Below, piece after piece: positions 21,435 through 33,687 of a stretch of 64,000 bases of DNA. The stretch is from Lentinus brumalis. Taxonomy: Eukaryota > Basidiomycota > Agaricomycetes > Polyporales > Polyporaceae. Made by a program: the position numbers and the translations under genes. Location: positions 496,001 through 560,000 of the forward strand of contig MARA01000011.1 in the NCBI GenBank assembly GCA_001792895.1, written 5' to 3'. Position 1 is the first letter of the stretch; the number at the start of each line of letters is the position of its first letter. The notes beneath the pieces were generated by a model that was given only the letters and a program-made list of their open reading frames with translations, did not search any database and was not told the origin of the DNA.

Positions 21435-23649
21435 ATGACTGCTGTCCTTCAAGCCACCGTCCAGGACATACTCCGAAAGGACAGAGGGATGGCTGCGCTA
21501 GACAACAATGCTATCAAGTACCGCCTCCTGTCCCTCAGCATCGTTATCCGCGAGCTGACACCCCCTAACAGCGGCTATTCTTCCTCTGGCACGGACTGGA
21601 AGGCGAAGTACATGGAGGTCGCCGACATGCTGGCAGAAACTCGTGCGGAACTAGATGACTTTCACCAGTCTAGTAAGGAGCTTGAGGAGGAGCTGGAACG
21701 AGAACTTGAACGGACGGAGAAGTCTCAGCAGGAGCTGAAGATCAAGGTAGCCAGGGCTGAACAGGAGAGAGACGATTGGAAGGTGAGTGCAAGCCCCTGC
21801 GTCCCTGCTGGGACATCGTGACCTCACACTTGAGCAGGCCAAATTCATGCATCTTCAAACCACACACAATACCACGACTACCTCTCTACAACGTGAGCTG
21901 GATACGCTACGTCAGGAACATCAGAAGACCAAGATTCAGCTGCGCGAACTCGAGATGGGCAATGACGACCTAGAGCGGAACGAGCGGGCAATATCATCGA
22001 GCTTAGCGGATGTTGAGCAGAAATATGCGAAGGCGTTGGAGGAGAAGATCTTGTTGGAACACGAGCTGCTGGACAAGGCCAACGTTGAGGAGCAATGTCA
22101 ACGAATGAAGGACGAGCTCAGAGGTGCGCATCCCCGCAGCATCATCTATCTAGTCTCTCACCGTAGATCCTTCTGAAGACGCCAATGAGGAAATCTCTAT
22201 CCTGAAGGACCAGTTGAACGCAGCGCAACAGCGTGCGCTCAATGTCTCCGCACCCTCTGGAGACTCCTCCGTCCCGTCGTTGTCGCTACCTCACGCCACA
22301 CCATCACTATCGGACGAAGATCTCCTCAGCGTACCAACACCCCCGATCTGTGTCTCGACGACCTTACGCCACCTCCCGAGACACCCGCAAAGGATTTCCC
22401 CCCAACCCCTCTGGCTCGTCGCTCCAAAGGCGTCGTCCCCATCACCCCTCCTACTGTCCTTCAGCGGGCTGGATTCACGCACCGCAATGGTATCTCTACT
22501 CCTCTCGGTGGCGTGGCTTCTCTCGCGCGTTCCTCAACACACCCAGGCCTTGTATCAAGTCCTTCCCGACTACATGCACCATTACCTGTACCACGGACCC
22601 CCGTTTCTGTTTCCCGCCCACTCCTCGCCCGCAGCACGACTCTCGCCAACAGCACGGCGAGTACGACGGCTGGCATCCCCTCAACAGCCTCCAAGAGCAA
22701 GGGTGTACAAATGGTGTCAGAGATGCGAGCACGCGTCAAGCTTCTGGAGCAGAAGATTCATACTCGCGTTCCGCGGTTGCGGATGGGCAGCGTTAGCAGA
22801 AGTCCCGCAGTCCAGATCCCAGTGCCATTGCCACCTATACCCACGAAAGCCGCGGCCTCCCCCGTCCCGTCGACTGCCTCCTCATCTCGATCAACTACCA
22901 ACGATGATCGTTCTGCTACTATCCACAAGTCACCATCGAAGTCCCGGCGACCGAGCGTCGATGTCGCCGCCGAGAATAGGCGGACAGTCGGCGGCGCGGA
23001 TACGTCGGGTTGGGTGCTCATCATGGAGGACTCCCCGTCGCCTTCGAAGGACAAGGACAAGGAGCGCAGACGTGTGTCTGGCACATCAACTGGCGTCCCG
23101 TCCGCGTTCCGCACATCGCTCGAGTCGCCGTCGTCCATCAGGAGCAGCCGAGCGGGTAGCGCACTTTCCCAGAGCGCTGTTCGTCGGCCACAGTCACGGC
23201 TTTCGGTATCGACAGAGGGACGGAGCAGTGTCAGTACTACTGCTACGACGAGCACCGCGAGCTCCATTCCCACACCATCCTCGCGTCCATCCACGCCTAC
23301 CTTCCTCCCGCTGCCGTCTGCGAGCATGTACGGGGGCGGCAACACCGGTCTTAAGCGGTCCACAGGTCCAGGGTCAGGAGCATACAGTCAGTCAGGGCAC
23401 CTTCACAAGCGTTCCTCACTGGGAGCGAGCATCCATGCTTCCCCAACGTTGGAGTCGCCGACGTATAGCAGCCACTCGAATATCACCATTCGGCCGACGA
23501 AGATGACGGCCATACCTGCACCAGGGCTGTCCCAGAGCCGCATTGGCAAGCCGGTAGCTGGACGGAGGAGCGGCGGCGGCAGCGATCCTGAGCCATTCTT
23601 CTTCGGATTGAGGAGTGGCGCGGCGAGGAAGCACGACTCCGCTCAATGA
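21435..23649 (+). CDS. nudE: NudE/NDEL1 family nuclear distribution protein, with an apparent frame break
   Basis: NudE proteins tether LIS1 to cytoplasmic dynein in nuclear and organelle transport. Exons 21435-21782, 21838-22123 and 22167 onward encode the family coiled coil: DWKAKYMEVADMLAETRAELDDF, SSKELEEELERELERTE and long heptads to about residue 210, then a Ser/Pro-rich tail with a second helix (MVSEMRARVKLLEQKI). The C-terminal frame to 23649 is offset by one base from the exon beginning at 22167. The change maps to the C run at 22340-22344: one more C would give PTPPDLCLDDLTPPPETP without interruption. The first 48 residues (before SSSGTDWKAKY) are unlike NudE and a different start or a first intron ending at 21570 is possible. 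Confidence 0.8.
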
Positions 23650-24380
23650 CCGAGTGGAAACCGGATTGGTTGACTGGTCTCGTTATGATCCATGTGTGCT
23701 GCAGTCCTATCTCATCTTTGCCTCGCTGTCCATGCCTACGCTCGTAGTCTTCCCTTGCTTTTGCTTCCCACCTGTTCTTGCAACCACCAGATGCGAATTT
23801 TTATTTGTTTTCTTTCCTGTTTTCTCGTATATCCACGTATCCATAGTAATCACCCTCCTTTTTATCCTCGAGTTTACGAACTGACGACACACTACTCGCA
23901 GGCCTGGATCCAGGTGGCCGGGTTCGTGCGTCTGTACACTCATTGGCATGTCCCATATATCCATGACGCATATGAAGATATCCTCATTAACCACTATCCT
24001 GGATAGACAGCTGGTCTGTAGAATCAGTATGTAGATGCCAACTCGCGGTGCTGGCACCGATACAGTGATACTTATGATCATGCGTACTGTTCGGGTGACC
24101 TGTGTGATCTAGAGGTCGACAGTTTCGCGGTGGCAAATATCCGTCGCTGTGCTCGAATATAGTAGCTGATGGTGCTTGTGTGAGATGTCGACGAGCACCC
24201 CAGTGGCCGGCCGAGCGCATACACCTGCCTTTCTGGGCGTTAGAAGGATCCGAGAACAGGCGCCTGACGCTCCGCCACCGACCACCACCAAGCCTCCGTT
24301 CTCAGCCACTTCTTCCTGTGTCCTCTAGATCTCGTCTGCCAGACGACACTCTTCATCGCTCCAGCCAGACGACAATACTC
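23650..24380. other. Intergenic: NudE 3' UTR and ESS2 promoter
   Basis: 731 bases. The first part is T-rich and looks like 3' UTR. An in-frame upstream ATG exists at 24180, but the preferred ESS2 start is at 24381. No separate gene is seen. Confidence 0.5.
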
Positions 24381-26070
24381 ATGTCATTGACTCCCGGGCC
24401 CTCTTCTCGACCTGTCAGGTCCCTCAACCGACAAGTGGTACTCGAGGAAGACGAGTACACCGAGGCTCTCTCGCACATTATCGCACGAGACTTCTTCCCC
24501 TCTCTCGTCCACCTCGATGCCACGAACAACTACCTCGACGCGCTCCGATCCGAAGACCCCCAGCTTATCCAAGCCTCCGTGCGCCGCCTCGAGGATCTCC
24601 AGACACCAGTCTCGCGCCGCGGCAGACCATGGCAGACACCTTCGCAGACCCCTTACGCTGCCGGTCCCTCCGACACACCACTCCGTACACCTCGCACCGA
24701 GAGCGGCGAGGCTCCGGCGAAGCGGGCACGCTTAGACACGGACATGAGCTTGGATGCGTTCCAGGCCAAATACACCTCCGAGGACAATTCGAGTTTCACG
24801 CAGATCCTCGAGGATGAGAACAGGCGGCGGAAGGAGAAGTATGGGTGGGCGTGGGAGGCACAGCGACGAGTCGAGCAGCAGAGGGACAGGATGCTCGAGG
24901 GACGGGAGAGGATGTTGATCGAGGCGCCATCCGGGACGGGCGTGAAAGAGAGGTTCCTGATAGAGGCACCACAACCTGCTGGACTGATTGAAGCAGGACC
25001 CGCGGAGGCTCCAGTTGTGTATGAGGACGAGGACGAGGAGGTGGAGGATCTTTTGGACGGAACGTACAAGCAGCCGCCGATCCCGGAGCAGACTCAGACG
25101 GCACTCATCAGGGTGGAGAAGGACTCGGATGGAGTGGTGGATGTGATGGCTCCAAAGAAGGATACACGACCTGCCGGTGTCGATGGTTGGAAGTTTAGGG
25201 TGCGTTCGACTTCGAAATGCACGCGCACTGCTGTGCTCACCTAGCAATGCTTCAGGCTCGGAACGCACTGATGTTCCCCCCGGATGCTGATGTCTCGCCT
25301 TACAATCCCGCGACAAACACACCAGAAGACGCGAGAGCACCTCCCAGGGTTATTACGCATGGAAACACCCGGCTACCAGAGCAGGAAGAGAAGCCCGACC
25401 ACTCCATCTCTGCACCACCCAGTCCTACGCGCAGCCGCATTGACGCAGCTATCGCAGGTACCCCATGTGAGTGCATTGCGTTGTCTGACTTGCACGGCAC
25501 GGTCAACTGATGCCACATGTTGTAGATCGTCCGAGGTCACCGACCAACGATGTCAATTCGCTAGTGCCTTCGATCCCGTCGCCGACGCCTTCGGAACTTG
25601 GGCCTGCGGCGGTGAAGCAGCTCATGACATGGGGGACACTCAACGCAACACCTCGGGTCCTGTCGCAGTCGGACGATCCAGCCGACTTTCCAACACCTGC
25701 GACGCCTTTCCGGATAGCTGAGCCGAGTTCACGAGAACGTCTCTCGCATAAGCTGTCTAGTGATGCGTCGAAGAGCTTGCGGACGAAAGCGAGCATACTG
25801 AGTGGAGTTCCACTGATATCGCGCTCGTCCGCGGGCAGTAGTAGGCGGACCTCGATGCCTCCGCCGTCGTGGACACCGCGAAAGGCCGACGCTCCAGGCT
25901 CGCTGACGCCAGCCGGGCAGAGACTACTGAACAAGACCATGGGCACTGCGGCTTCGAGACGAGCAGATGCGATGGGGAGATTGGCAGGTTGGGAAGGTGA
26001 TAGGAAGGACAGGGACTTGCAGAAGGTCAGGTGGACGCCGACACCGAGCCCGGTGACAAGGAGGGGTTGA
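24381..26070 (+). CDS. ESS2: Spliceosome-associated protein ESS2/DGCR14
   Basis: Three exons (24381-25199, 25256-25466, 25526-26070) give 524 residues. The N-terminus carries the family core: RQVVLEEDEYTEALSHIIARDFFPSL..LDATNNYLDAL, then SLDAFQAKYTSEDNSSF..IL.DENR and a KEKYGWAW patch. A second conserved block reads FRARNALMFPPDA, and the C-terminus has ELMTWGTL-like AVKQLMTWGTLNATPRVL and FRIAEPSSRERLSHKLS. ESS2 (DGCR14, Bis1) is a nuclear protein of the spliceosomal C complex. The polypeptide could start at 24180 in the same frame, but that leader looks non-coding. Low-complexity Ser/Pro linkers between blocks are normal in the family. Confidence 0.93.
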
Positions 26071-26299
26071 GGTCCTTGCGTTGTTGGTCTCCACATGGAT
26101 GTATGATTGTTTCCGTCTCGTCGCCCTCTACGACCGTTGTTGGGCCGTCCTTTCTGCACGTCGATAGGCCCGTCAATCGTATGCCTAGGGGAGACAATTT
26201 ACGACCACATCTTACGGTCAAGTCGATAATCATACATGCATGGATATCGGGTCAGTAAAAGAGTGATATAGTGCCCAGGAACAAGGAAGGGGACAGCAG

Positions 26300-27237
26300 T
26301 CAGCTACTTGACATTTTCCGTCGTTTTGCCTCTCGCTCGTTCCCGTCCGTCCTCTCATCGGACCTAGGTTTGTCTTCCTTGGCCGCAGATTGCTGTGCTT
26401 CGGAGGCTGTCGGCTTGGTCTTCTTCTTGACGAGGACGCCTTTCAGCGACTTCTTCGGATCCTTCTTGGCCGGTGCAGCGGTAGGTTTTGCCTTCGGCGG
26501 TGCACTAGGAGCTGCCGCAGTAACGGCACCGATTGGGGGCGGTTTGTTCGCCGCGTTTTCTCGAGCAGCGACAGCGCTGTACACCAGAAGTATACCGTGC
26601 ATGGTAGGAATTAGACCACGCACGGAGGGAGGACCGGACATACTCACTCTCGGAAGTTCTTCAGCTCCTCGCCCTCCATCTCTTTCCGGAGGCGCTCCTC
26701 CTCGCGCTGCTTCTCCAACACGGAGTCAAGGAACAACACTTCATCCTCTTCGAGAGCACGGAATTGATTCCCTGGTGCGCAGTCAGTCGAAACCGGAGCG
26801 CAGGGACTCGGAGGATAGCCTCGCAGGCAACACACCTAGCTTATTACGTTCCTCCCATTCCTCTTGTTTGGCTGCCTAGAGTGCGTAAGCCCCGTGTTGC
26901 GCCCCACAGCGGGTGCTGCTTACTCTGTTTGCTGCAAGTTTCTGATGGGTGAAGCGATGGGAGTGCGTCATGCTCCGTGCCGCCAGGTGTGCACGAACAC
27001 GTACCTCAGCCAGACTCCGTCCGTCGAACGCGTCTTCTTGGGGCAGCTGCGGGGGTTCTTGGCCCAGTCTGTGGGGTGTTAGGATTCGGGCAGCAGATGT
27101 GTGGGTGGATGTGTGCACCTGGCGTATGCGGCCCGCCACTGCTCGTCGCGGCGTGCCTTCGCGGCCTCGAGCTCGGTCTGCGATACGAATCGCGAGCCGA
27201 CGCCGTCTGTGGATATCGATGGGATTGCGTCGTCCAT
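26300..27237 (-). CDS. NIP30-domain protein (PSME3IP1/FAM192A homologue)
   Basis: Exons start 27237-27119, 27068-27005, 26941-26924 and continue to the stop at 26300. They encode SRFVSQTELEAAKARRDEQWRAAYARLGQEPP, FDGRSLAEKLAANRAAKQEEWEERNKL.NQFRALEEDEVLFLDSVLE and a Lys-rich tail (KDPKKSLKGVLVKKK, AKRRKMSSS). The arrangement matches the NIP30 domain, whose animal member PSME3IP1 binds the nuclear proteasome activator PA28-gamma. LEEDEVLFLDSV is the most diagnostic string. Basidiomycetes generally lack clear functional data for it. The third exon is a microexon of only 18 nt, required to keep KLAANR in frame. The basic C-terminus is likely a nuclear localisation signal. Confidence 0.85.
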
Positions 27238-27469
27238 GGCGGCGCAGCAGATGGGGCAGATATAGCAAGAGGCAGGCTGGGACGAGCGAGGTTCGGCCGG
27301 AGGAGGAGGAGCGGTGCTGCGTGCGGGCTGAGCGGTTCCTGTGACACAAGCCTGTTGACTTCTTCTCCCATTTGACAGCGCCCCGTAGCCCGACCGCTCT
27401 CTCCCGCTTGCACGGCTCTATACCCTCTTTTCTTCTTCGCATGCACCCCTAGCCTTGCTTGCGGCCCCG
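27238..27469. promoter_or_regulatory. Bidirectional promoter region (NIP30 gene / SRF1-like gene)
   Basis: 232 bases separate divergent starts; pyrimidine-rich near 27400-27440 on the + strand. Confidence 0.45.
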
Positions 27470-28982
27470 ATGAACAGCGACGGCCAGCAGCCCGTCTCCG
27501 CGTCCTCAGAGTCCACATTCTCCAACCCCCACAGCGTCCGCAGCTCCTCTCGTGCGCCCCCGTCGACCATAAAGACATACATCAATACCGCACCACGTTC
27601 GTACTCTCTCTATCCTCATCCCACCCGCCGCTGACGGCAGCCATCGTTCTCGCAGCATGGGCAAGAGATGAACCCCCCTCTCCCAACGAGCAAGAGCCGA
27701 ACCACAGCGCCAGACACCTCCCCTCCCCGCACCGCCCGTCTGACGCAGCATCCCTCCAATCCTCCGCCCCCGACGACCCCGGACCCTCTCGATGGTGGAC
27801 ATTTGCGCGCCACCGCCCAACGGACTCGGGCTCGATCCCCCTGTCGCCGAGCTCGCAGCGGCCGACTCGGCGACCGCGAGACGGCTCGCGAACCATGTCC
27901 ATCCCCTGGCTGACTGCGTCCGTACTGCGGCGGTCGCAGGAGGATGGCGAGATGAGCCCGTCGAGCGCGCACACGGCGCACGCGACGGACCTGGACGGCT
28001 CGGACAACGGGGCTCAGACGCGTCTCAGCAACCGAAGTCGGCTGCGCATCGACATGCCCCCGACGAATGCGCCGTTCACGCTTTCGCAGACCCGGACGCC
28101 TGGCTGGGACACCCCGTGGACGTCAGCGCATCCCAACGGGGCCGGATCGACCGTTCCCAGCATCCAGGACCAGGGCTCGCATCACGACGAGAGCGAGAAG
28201 CTGACGCCATGGCAGAGGCGGAGGAAGCGGCTTCGCGCATACATGATGTATAACCTCTACGTCCCGTTGGTGCGTCATCGCTCGCTTGTACCGTCGTCCT
28301 TCCCTTCCTCGCTGACGCGGCACGCAGCTCTTCCGTATGTGTAACATCGTCCTCACCGCCGCCGCCCTTGCTATTGCAATCAAGATCCGCTTAATCGAGT
28401 CTCGAAATGGCGTCATGGGCGCGCTAGGGTCCTCCCCGTACGTGCCTATACTCCCCAGCAAGCGTATTGGCGTATTGTCTGAACCTTCCCCGCCCTCAGG
28501 ACGCTGGTCATCATATTTGGCAGTTTGACATTGGTTCACGTCATGATCGCGATATATGTAAGTCCCATCGCCGCCCTGCCCCTACGCACCCGCTCAGTTC
28601 ATCGTTTCAGCTCGAATACTTTGGCCGCCCGCTGGGTCTCTGGCACACCTCCTGGAAGCTCGCTTACACGCTCTTCGAGGTGGTGTTCATTTGCACCTGG
28701 GCGGCAGCGCTCGCACTCTCCTTTGACAACTTCTTCACCTCCCTTATACCCTGTGCGTCGCCCTCGAACACCTCCTGGTACAGCAAGCTTCCCCAGCCAT
28801 CTCTGCCAAACGGCATCAATGGATTCGAAGGCGGCGTGGGCGATACATTATGCGACGACCAGCTCGCGCTCATCTGCTTGGTGGGCGTTGGTCTGCTGAT
28901 GTACTGCTTCAACCTCTTCATAGCGCTCTTCCGCATCTTTGAGAAGGTCAAGTATCATCCCGCTGCGTTGGCCACCGCATAG
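27470..28982 (+). CDS. SRF1-like multispanning membrane protein (regulator of phospholipase D)
   Basis: About five exons from ATG 27470 to the stop at 28982. The first 240 residues are Ser/Pro-rich and hydrophilic. Four membrane segments follow: LFRMCNIVLTAAALAIAI, TLVIIFGSLTLVHVMIAIY, FEVVFICTWAAALALSF and LALICLVGVGLLMYCFNLF. The conserved pieces YNLYVPLLFR, GALGSSP, LEYFGRPLGLWHTSWKLAYTL and SFDNFFTSLIPC match the fungal family that includes yeast Srf1, a regulator of phospholipase D (Spo14). The start of exon 2 is at the CATGGGCAAG after 27656. The protein is probably in the plasma membrane or endomembranes. Role in this fungus is inferred only from family membership. Confidence 0.8.
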
Positions 28983-31900
28983 CGTCCCACCTCCCGTGCC
29001 GTCTCGTCGCTCCCTTGCCTCCATACCTGAGTACTAGACATGGTTCTACGTCTCCGCCTGGCGATACACCCCCTCCACACAACCGTAATTCCTATAGTGC
29101 TAAGATATAACGTCTCGTGTAGTATCCAGGCATCGATTCGTGATCGGCTCTCCTGTATAAATCTGGGACTCTCTGGTTTCTTTCACATAGCTTCTTCGCA
29201 AGGGTTCACTTTCACATTCTTCGTGTGCTGTCGCATTCACAGTTTATTCTTCGCATACTTACACACATATGATCGCCGCCGCATCTCTGAACCGATCGCA
29301 TAATGTATCAATATTGTCGCCTTAACGACGTATGCAGTTCACTTGGGATGTACATATGGGAGTCAATCAAACAAAGTACTTAGATGCGTTTGGTTACTAT
29401 GTAGCACCTTGCCGAGGACACCCTCGATGATGTCGCTTGGGACTTGGGGTAGTCTTGGGTGTCGGTCTCGTCGTGCGAGCTGCGAGTGTGAGTAGCAATC
29501 CGAGTGAGAGCGAGTGGACGGATATGTGAAACGTGGATACGCACAGGCTACACGTAACGTAGGATGCCAAGAAGACCGTGGTGAAACTCTAGCGGGAAGC
29601 GTGCACGACGGGTAGGTCCGCGAGCGGAGACTTGACCAGAAGGCGATATTGATTATGAGGCTGATCTGCGCCGAAGGATGTGTTTTCCAGGTACGTCCGA
29701 GTGGAAGCGGATGCAGGAGGCCATGTATCAGCAGCCACAGACAGCCACAGACACGGGTGGATCGCTGTGCAGTGCGCGCGCAGGACCACTAGCAGGACTG
29801 CGCAGACGATGGCACGATCCGGATGGTCGCCACAATTGAGTGTGTTTGATGGCGACGGGCGGGGCGCCGACCTCATCTGGATTCGACACCGTATTAGGGC
29901 TGTGCTGCTGATGCGCCATCAACGGGCAAACCGTTCATGCTCCTCCTCCGGTCCTCGGGATCGATCACACAGGGGGGGCCTGGGGCCCGGGGGGGCCCAC
30001 GAGTGATGTGTGGCCAGATAGCGATCCAACGCGAGCTGGAGGTGTGGTTCCGCGCAGCCCGTCTGCATGTGCCGTCCGACCAACCGAGTACTTCAGCCAG
30101 CCGGCTACTTATGTCCGCCCGCCCGTGCAGGGCTCTGCCGGCGTGTGATTGCACATATACTTGCTGTGGATCCGTCGATCCGATGTCGGGAGTTTCTGCG
30201 GCGAGTTCTGTGTATACCAATGTCTGGATAGACTCCAGCAGGCGATCGAGTTGCAGGTATGCTCGAAGCCGGATGTCTCTGGCCGCGGCGGTGCTGGGGA
30301 GCTCGAGACATGGCCGACGTTCAGCGGACATAACTCGCGACTCACAAAAGCATCCGCAACTCCGCGTGCATGAACGAAAGCACGGACCCTCGTGGATCTC
30401 GGCCCTGCAGGACGAGGACAGACACAGACGTTTCGGGACGTGAGCCCAGAGCTCCCAATCGAGCAGACCGGACTCCCAGAGCGTCCTGGGGATCTGGACT
30501 TCCGATACGAACCGGACGTGCAGACTGCCACCGCGTCCACGCGTCTCCACTGCTCCTTCGAGCACTTGCCTTCCTCAGCATCTGCGCCCGAAGGCGAACG
30601 GATCCTCGCGTTCCCGCCAACACTGACAGTAACCACCGCTGACGCAGTAGCGGCACCCGGCGCCGTGTGCATATGCGGCCTGCGCAGTCGCTGTGCTTGC
30701 ACGCTCGCGCTGCATGAACGGACCCGACCGGGGCGTTTCCGACACACTGAGGACTCCCGTACTATGCCCGCACCCGACGTCACACGCACGTCTGCATGGA
30801 GCGTGTCGGAGCTGCTGAGTAGACTGGCGGAGGGACGGCATGCATGAGCGACGCCGTCAGCGGTGCCGGCGACGGTGCCACAAATTGCTCACGCCGATGT
30901 CGGGGAGTGTCGCACCCGTGGCACGCATCTCCAGGGGTTATGGAGCTAGACGGACTCTTGCATGGGTTGACGGGTAGTGCGTGTGTCGGATTGTGCGACC
31001 AGCCCTGCCGTGCGCGGCCGATACGGCGCGAGCTAGCGATCGTCTGCCAGACGAAACGACTGCGCTTGCGAAACAGAAGCACATCGCGACCACGAGCGCG
31101 ATGGCTTCTGCTGCCGGCTTCTTGACTGGCGGCAGGCCCGAGAAGACCGTACCTAGGCTTGTCATAGCTGTCAGCTACACGCATGCGTCGTGGTAGAGTA
31201 AGTAGTCGCGATGTCCGGGTGGAGAAGCGGCCTGAACCACACCACAGGCATCGCGGCGAACCATCTCCTCCCCTCCACACGGTGCAGAGATGGTCAATCT
31301 TCACGGGTGCGTCCTAGGCAATAGCCAGGAATAGCCACACATCGAACAGCGTTACGGTCCCGGTGGATTGAGAGAGGGCGTCCTGGTAGGTAGGATGCCC
31401 GACAGCCGCGGGTGGGAGATATCACGATGGCATCTGTCAAAGACGAGGAAGACTGATGCGAGAGGATGCGGGAGGGATATGTACACACCCCGAAGTGTGC
31501 TCAGACGCCGTGATGGGATGTCGGAGGAGGCGGGGCAGCAGGCGCAGGCGCAGGCTCTGGCGACGAAACCAGTGTAGTCCGATATACCCATGGTCCACCG
31601 GGCGCAGGAGAAGAAGCTGGTGCGTTCCGGAGCATGTGCGTAGACTTTGATAGGGTTGTCGCTTGGTCCGTCGAGCAAGGAGACGTGCGGCCGGATGATC
31701 GTGAACACATATGGGATAGTATTCGGCGAGCACGTGTGTGTATGTCATGGAACTCGTGTCTGCCATACGCACGCGGCATTGACGTCGGACGTGCGCGTCG
31801 AGGGTGACGTTGTGTTACGAGATAGGTCGCGCAACATCGCGGCGTCGAACAGACATGACACCGAGAGTGATGGGGGCGTGCGGGGACGGCGGAGGCGCAC

Positions 31901-32218
31901 ACGGAAACACAGAGGGGTACGCAGGAGGACGGATCGGGCGAGGAGAGATGGCAGATTGTCAAAGACGTAGTGCGAGTGCACATCGGAGGGCGACTAAGCA
32001 CGCGGAGAGCATGGACGCCGGCGGCAACATCGCTTGACGCGCAGGATCCGTGATCCCGGAGAGTTCGTCCCAGCCACAGGCTCCCGTCCACCTCGGTCCT
32101 CCCGACTTTAAAAGTCTCCGTGCTTGATCGTCCTTCTCCAACACCCTCCGGCCTCCACTCGCACTTCCACAGCTACAGCTACAGCTTCCTGCTCGGTTCT
32201 GCCTCCCGCCAGCCCGCC
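28983..32218. other. Long gene-poor region
   Basis: 3.2 kb without a recognisable gene. The first 400 bases are T-rich and fit a 3' UTR. From about 29400 to 32000 the sequence is GC-rich with many overlapping open frames on both strands; none shows a known motif, intron-phase logic or exon similarity. A G/C-run cluster sits at 29972-30000. A TTTAAAAG element at about 32107 lies 110 bases upstream of the F-box gene and may be its TATA box. A noncoding RNA or degenerate element cannot be excluded. Confidence 0.5.
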
Positions 32219-33687
32219 ATGTCCTCCACCTCAGCAATCCGTGCATCCTGGCACGCCCTCCCCGTCGAAATGAAGCTTGCCATCGTCGATCAGCTGGATG
32301 TCGACGGCGTCAGGGCTTTCTCAAAGGTCAACCATGAGTCCTACTCCATGTCCATCCCCTCTCTCTTCCGCGTACGTCCCTTTCTTTTGTGCCACCGTGT
32401 CGCGCCGCTCACGTCTCGCAGTGCGTGCATATCCAAAGCGCCGAAGCGCTCCAGCAATATGCCACCCATGTCCCAAAAATCTACCTCCGCCACATCCGCC
32501 AACTCACCATCTGCACGAAACGCGCAAAGCAGCCCGCACGCGGATCACCACAGCCTGCGCGGGTGACAGATGCGCTCTGCGATATCCTCCCCCACTGCTC
32601 GCAGCTGGAGCAACTCACGCTCAGCCTTGCGGCGTCTCCCGCCAAGGCAGTGATTCCATGCTTCCAGCAGCTGCGCGAGCTTACGTCGTTGTGCATCGAT
32701 CATTGCGGCGATGAAGCCCGTTCTCCTCTGTGCGTCTTCCTGTCATCTCGCTCCTTGACTGCCTCCGCTGACCTCCGCCTCCGTGCTCACAGGAGCGAGC
32801 GACTCGTCGTGTCCATCGCGGCCACCGTCCCCAACCTCCGTCACCTCTCGCTCGACCGCATCACCCGCTCGGCCCTGCATGCGCCCGACCTCGTCGGTGC
32901 AAAGCCTTTCGTGCCGGTCGTGATAGGAGACGAGGACATTCCCGATCATGCCCTCCTCGGTCGCGAGCTCCGCCTGCCCTCCCTCCTCCGCCTCCCGACC
33001 CTCAAGAACCTGCGCATTCGCGACACGCATCTCGGTGATCCGCAATGGGAGTGCATGCCTGTCTGCTGCGCCCTCGAGGTCCTCGACCTCGGCAGCTGCT
33101 ACCACGAGTCGAACGACTACAACCGCATCTGCACGGAGCGCATCATGGGCAACATCGGTCACACCGTGGACGAGTGCGCGCTCAACACCGCCCTCACCTC
33201 GCAGACGTTCGCACACGCGAAGCACCCTGAGAGGCCGCTCACGAAGCTGCGCAAGGTGCACCTCACGCCCTTGTTCCCCGTCGAGAACGTCGTCGACACC
33301 CTCACGACGCTCTCCGACTCCCCCGTCGAGAGCCTCTCCGTGCAGTGCCACGAGGACGACGTCGTGGACATGTGCTCCGCGCTCGAGGACTTCCTCAACA
33401 TCCGTGCGGAGCGCGGCGAGAAGGGCTTCTACAAGCACCTGAACGAGATCACCATCACGGCCGTCAGCGACCTCGCAGACGCGCTCGACATTGGCGTCGG
33501 GTCCAAGAAACGCGCACCGGAGGTCCTTACTGGCGAGAACGCGGACGCCGTCAAGCGCCTCCAGGCGTTCATGCGCGACCTGCGCCTCGGCGCGTTCGCA
33601 AAGGAGCCGGAGTTGCCTGTCGCGAAACCGACGACGGTGAATGGCCGAGGACGGAGCGCGAGCGCCCCGGCGGCTCTCCAACTCTAG
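32219..33687 (+). CDS. F-box protein with leucine-rich C-terminal region
   Basis: Three exons (32219-32371, 32422-32729, 32793-33687) give 451 residues. The N-terminus is a degenerate F-box: WHALPVEMKLAIVDQLDVDGVRAFSKVNHESYSMSIPSLFR. Leucine-rich strands follow at regular spacing: IRQLTICTKR, LEQLTLSLAA, LRELTSLCIDH, VPNLRHLSLDRI, LPTLKNLRIRDTHLG, LEVLDLGSCY. F-box proteins recruit substrates to SCF ubiquitin ligases through SKP1. Agaricomycetes carry large, fast-changing families of these; substrate is unknown. The C-terminus (NADAVKRLQAFMRDLRLG then a Ser/Ala-rich tail) is lineage-specific. Strong GC codon bias produces a long antisense frame across exon 3, which is ignored. Confidence 0.8.

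Noticed and set aside
29894..30789. Overlapping minus-strand open frames of about 220 residues in the gene-poor region
   Set aside because: No family resemblance, no matching splice signals and frames that overlap one another. Left as intergenic.
32743..33681. A 312-residue open frame antisense to the F-box gene
   Set aside because: Arg/Glu/Val-rich shadow of a GC-biased exon; no domain, and the plus strand has an F-box and in-phase introns.
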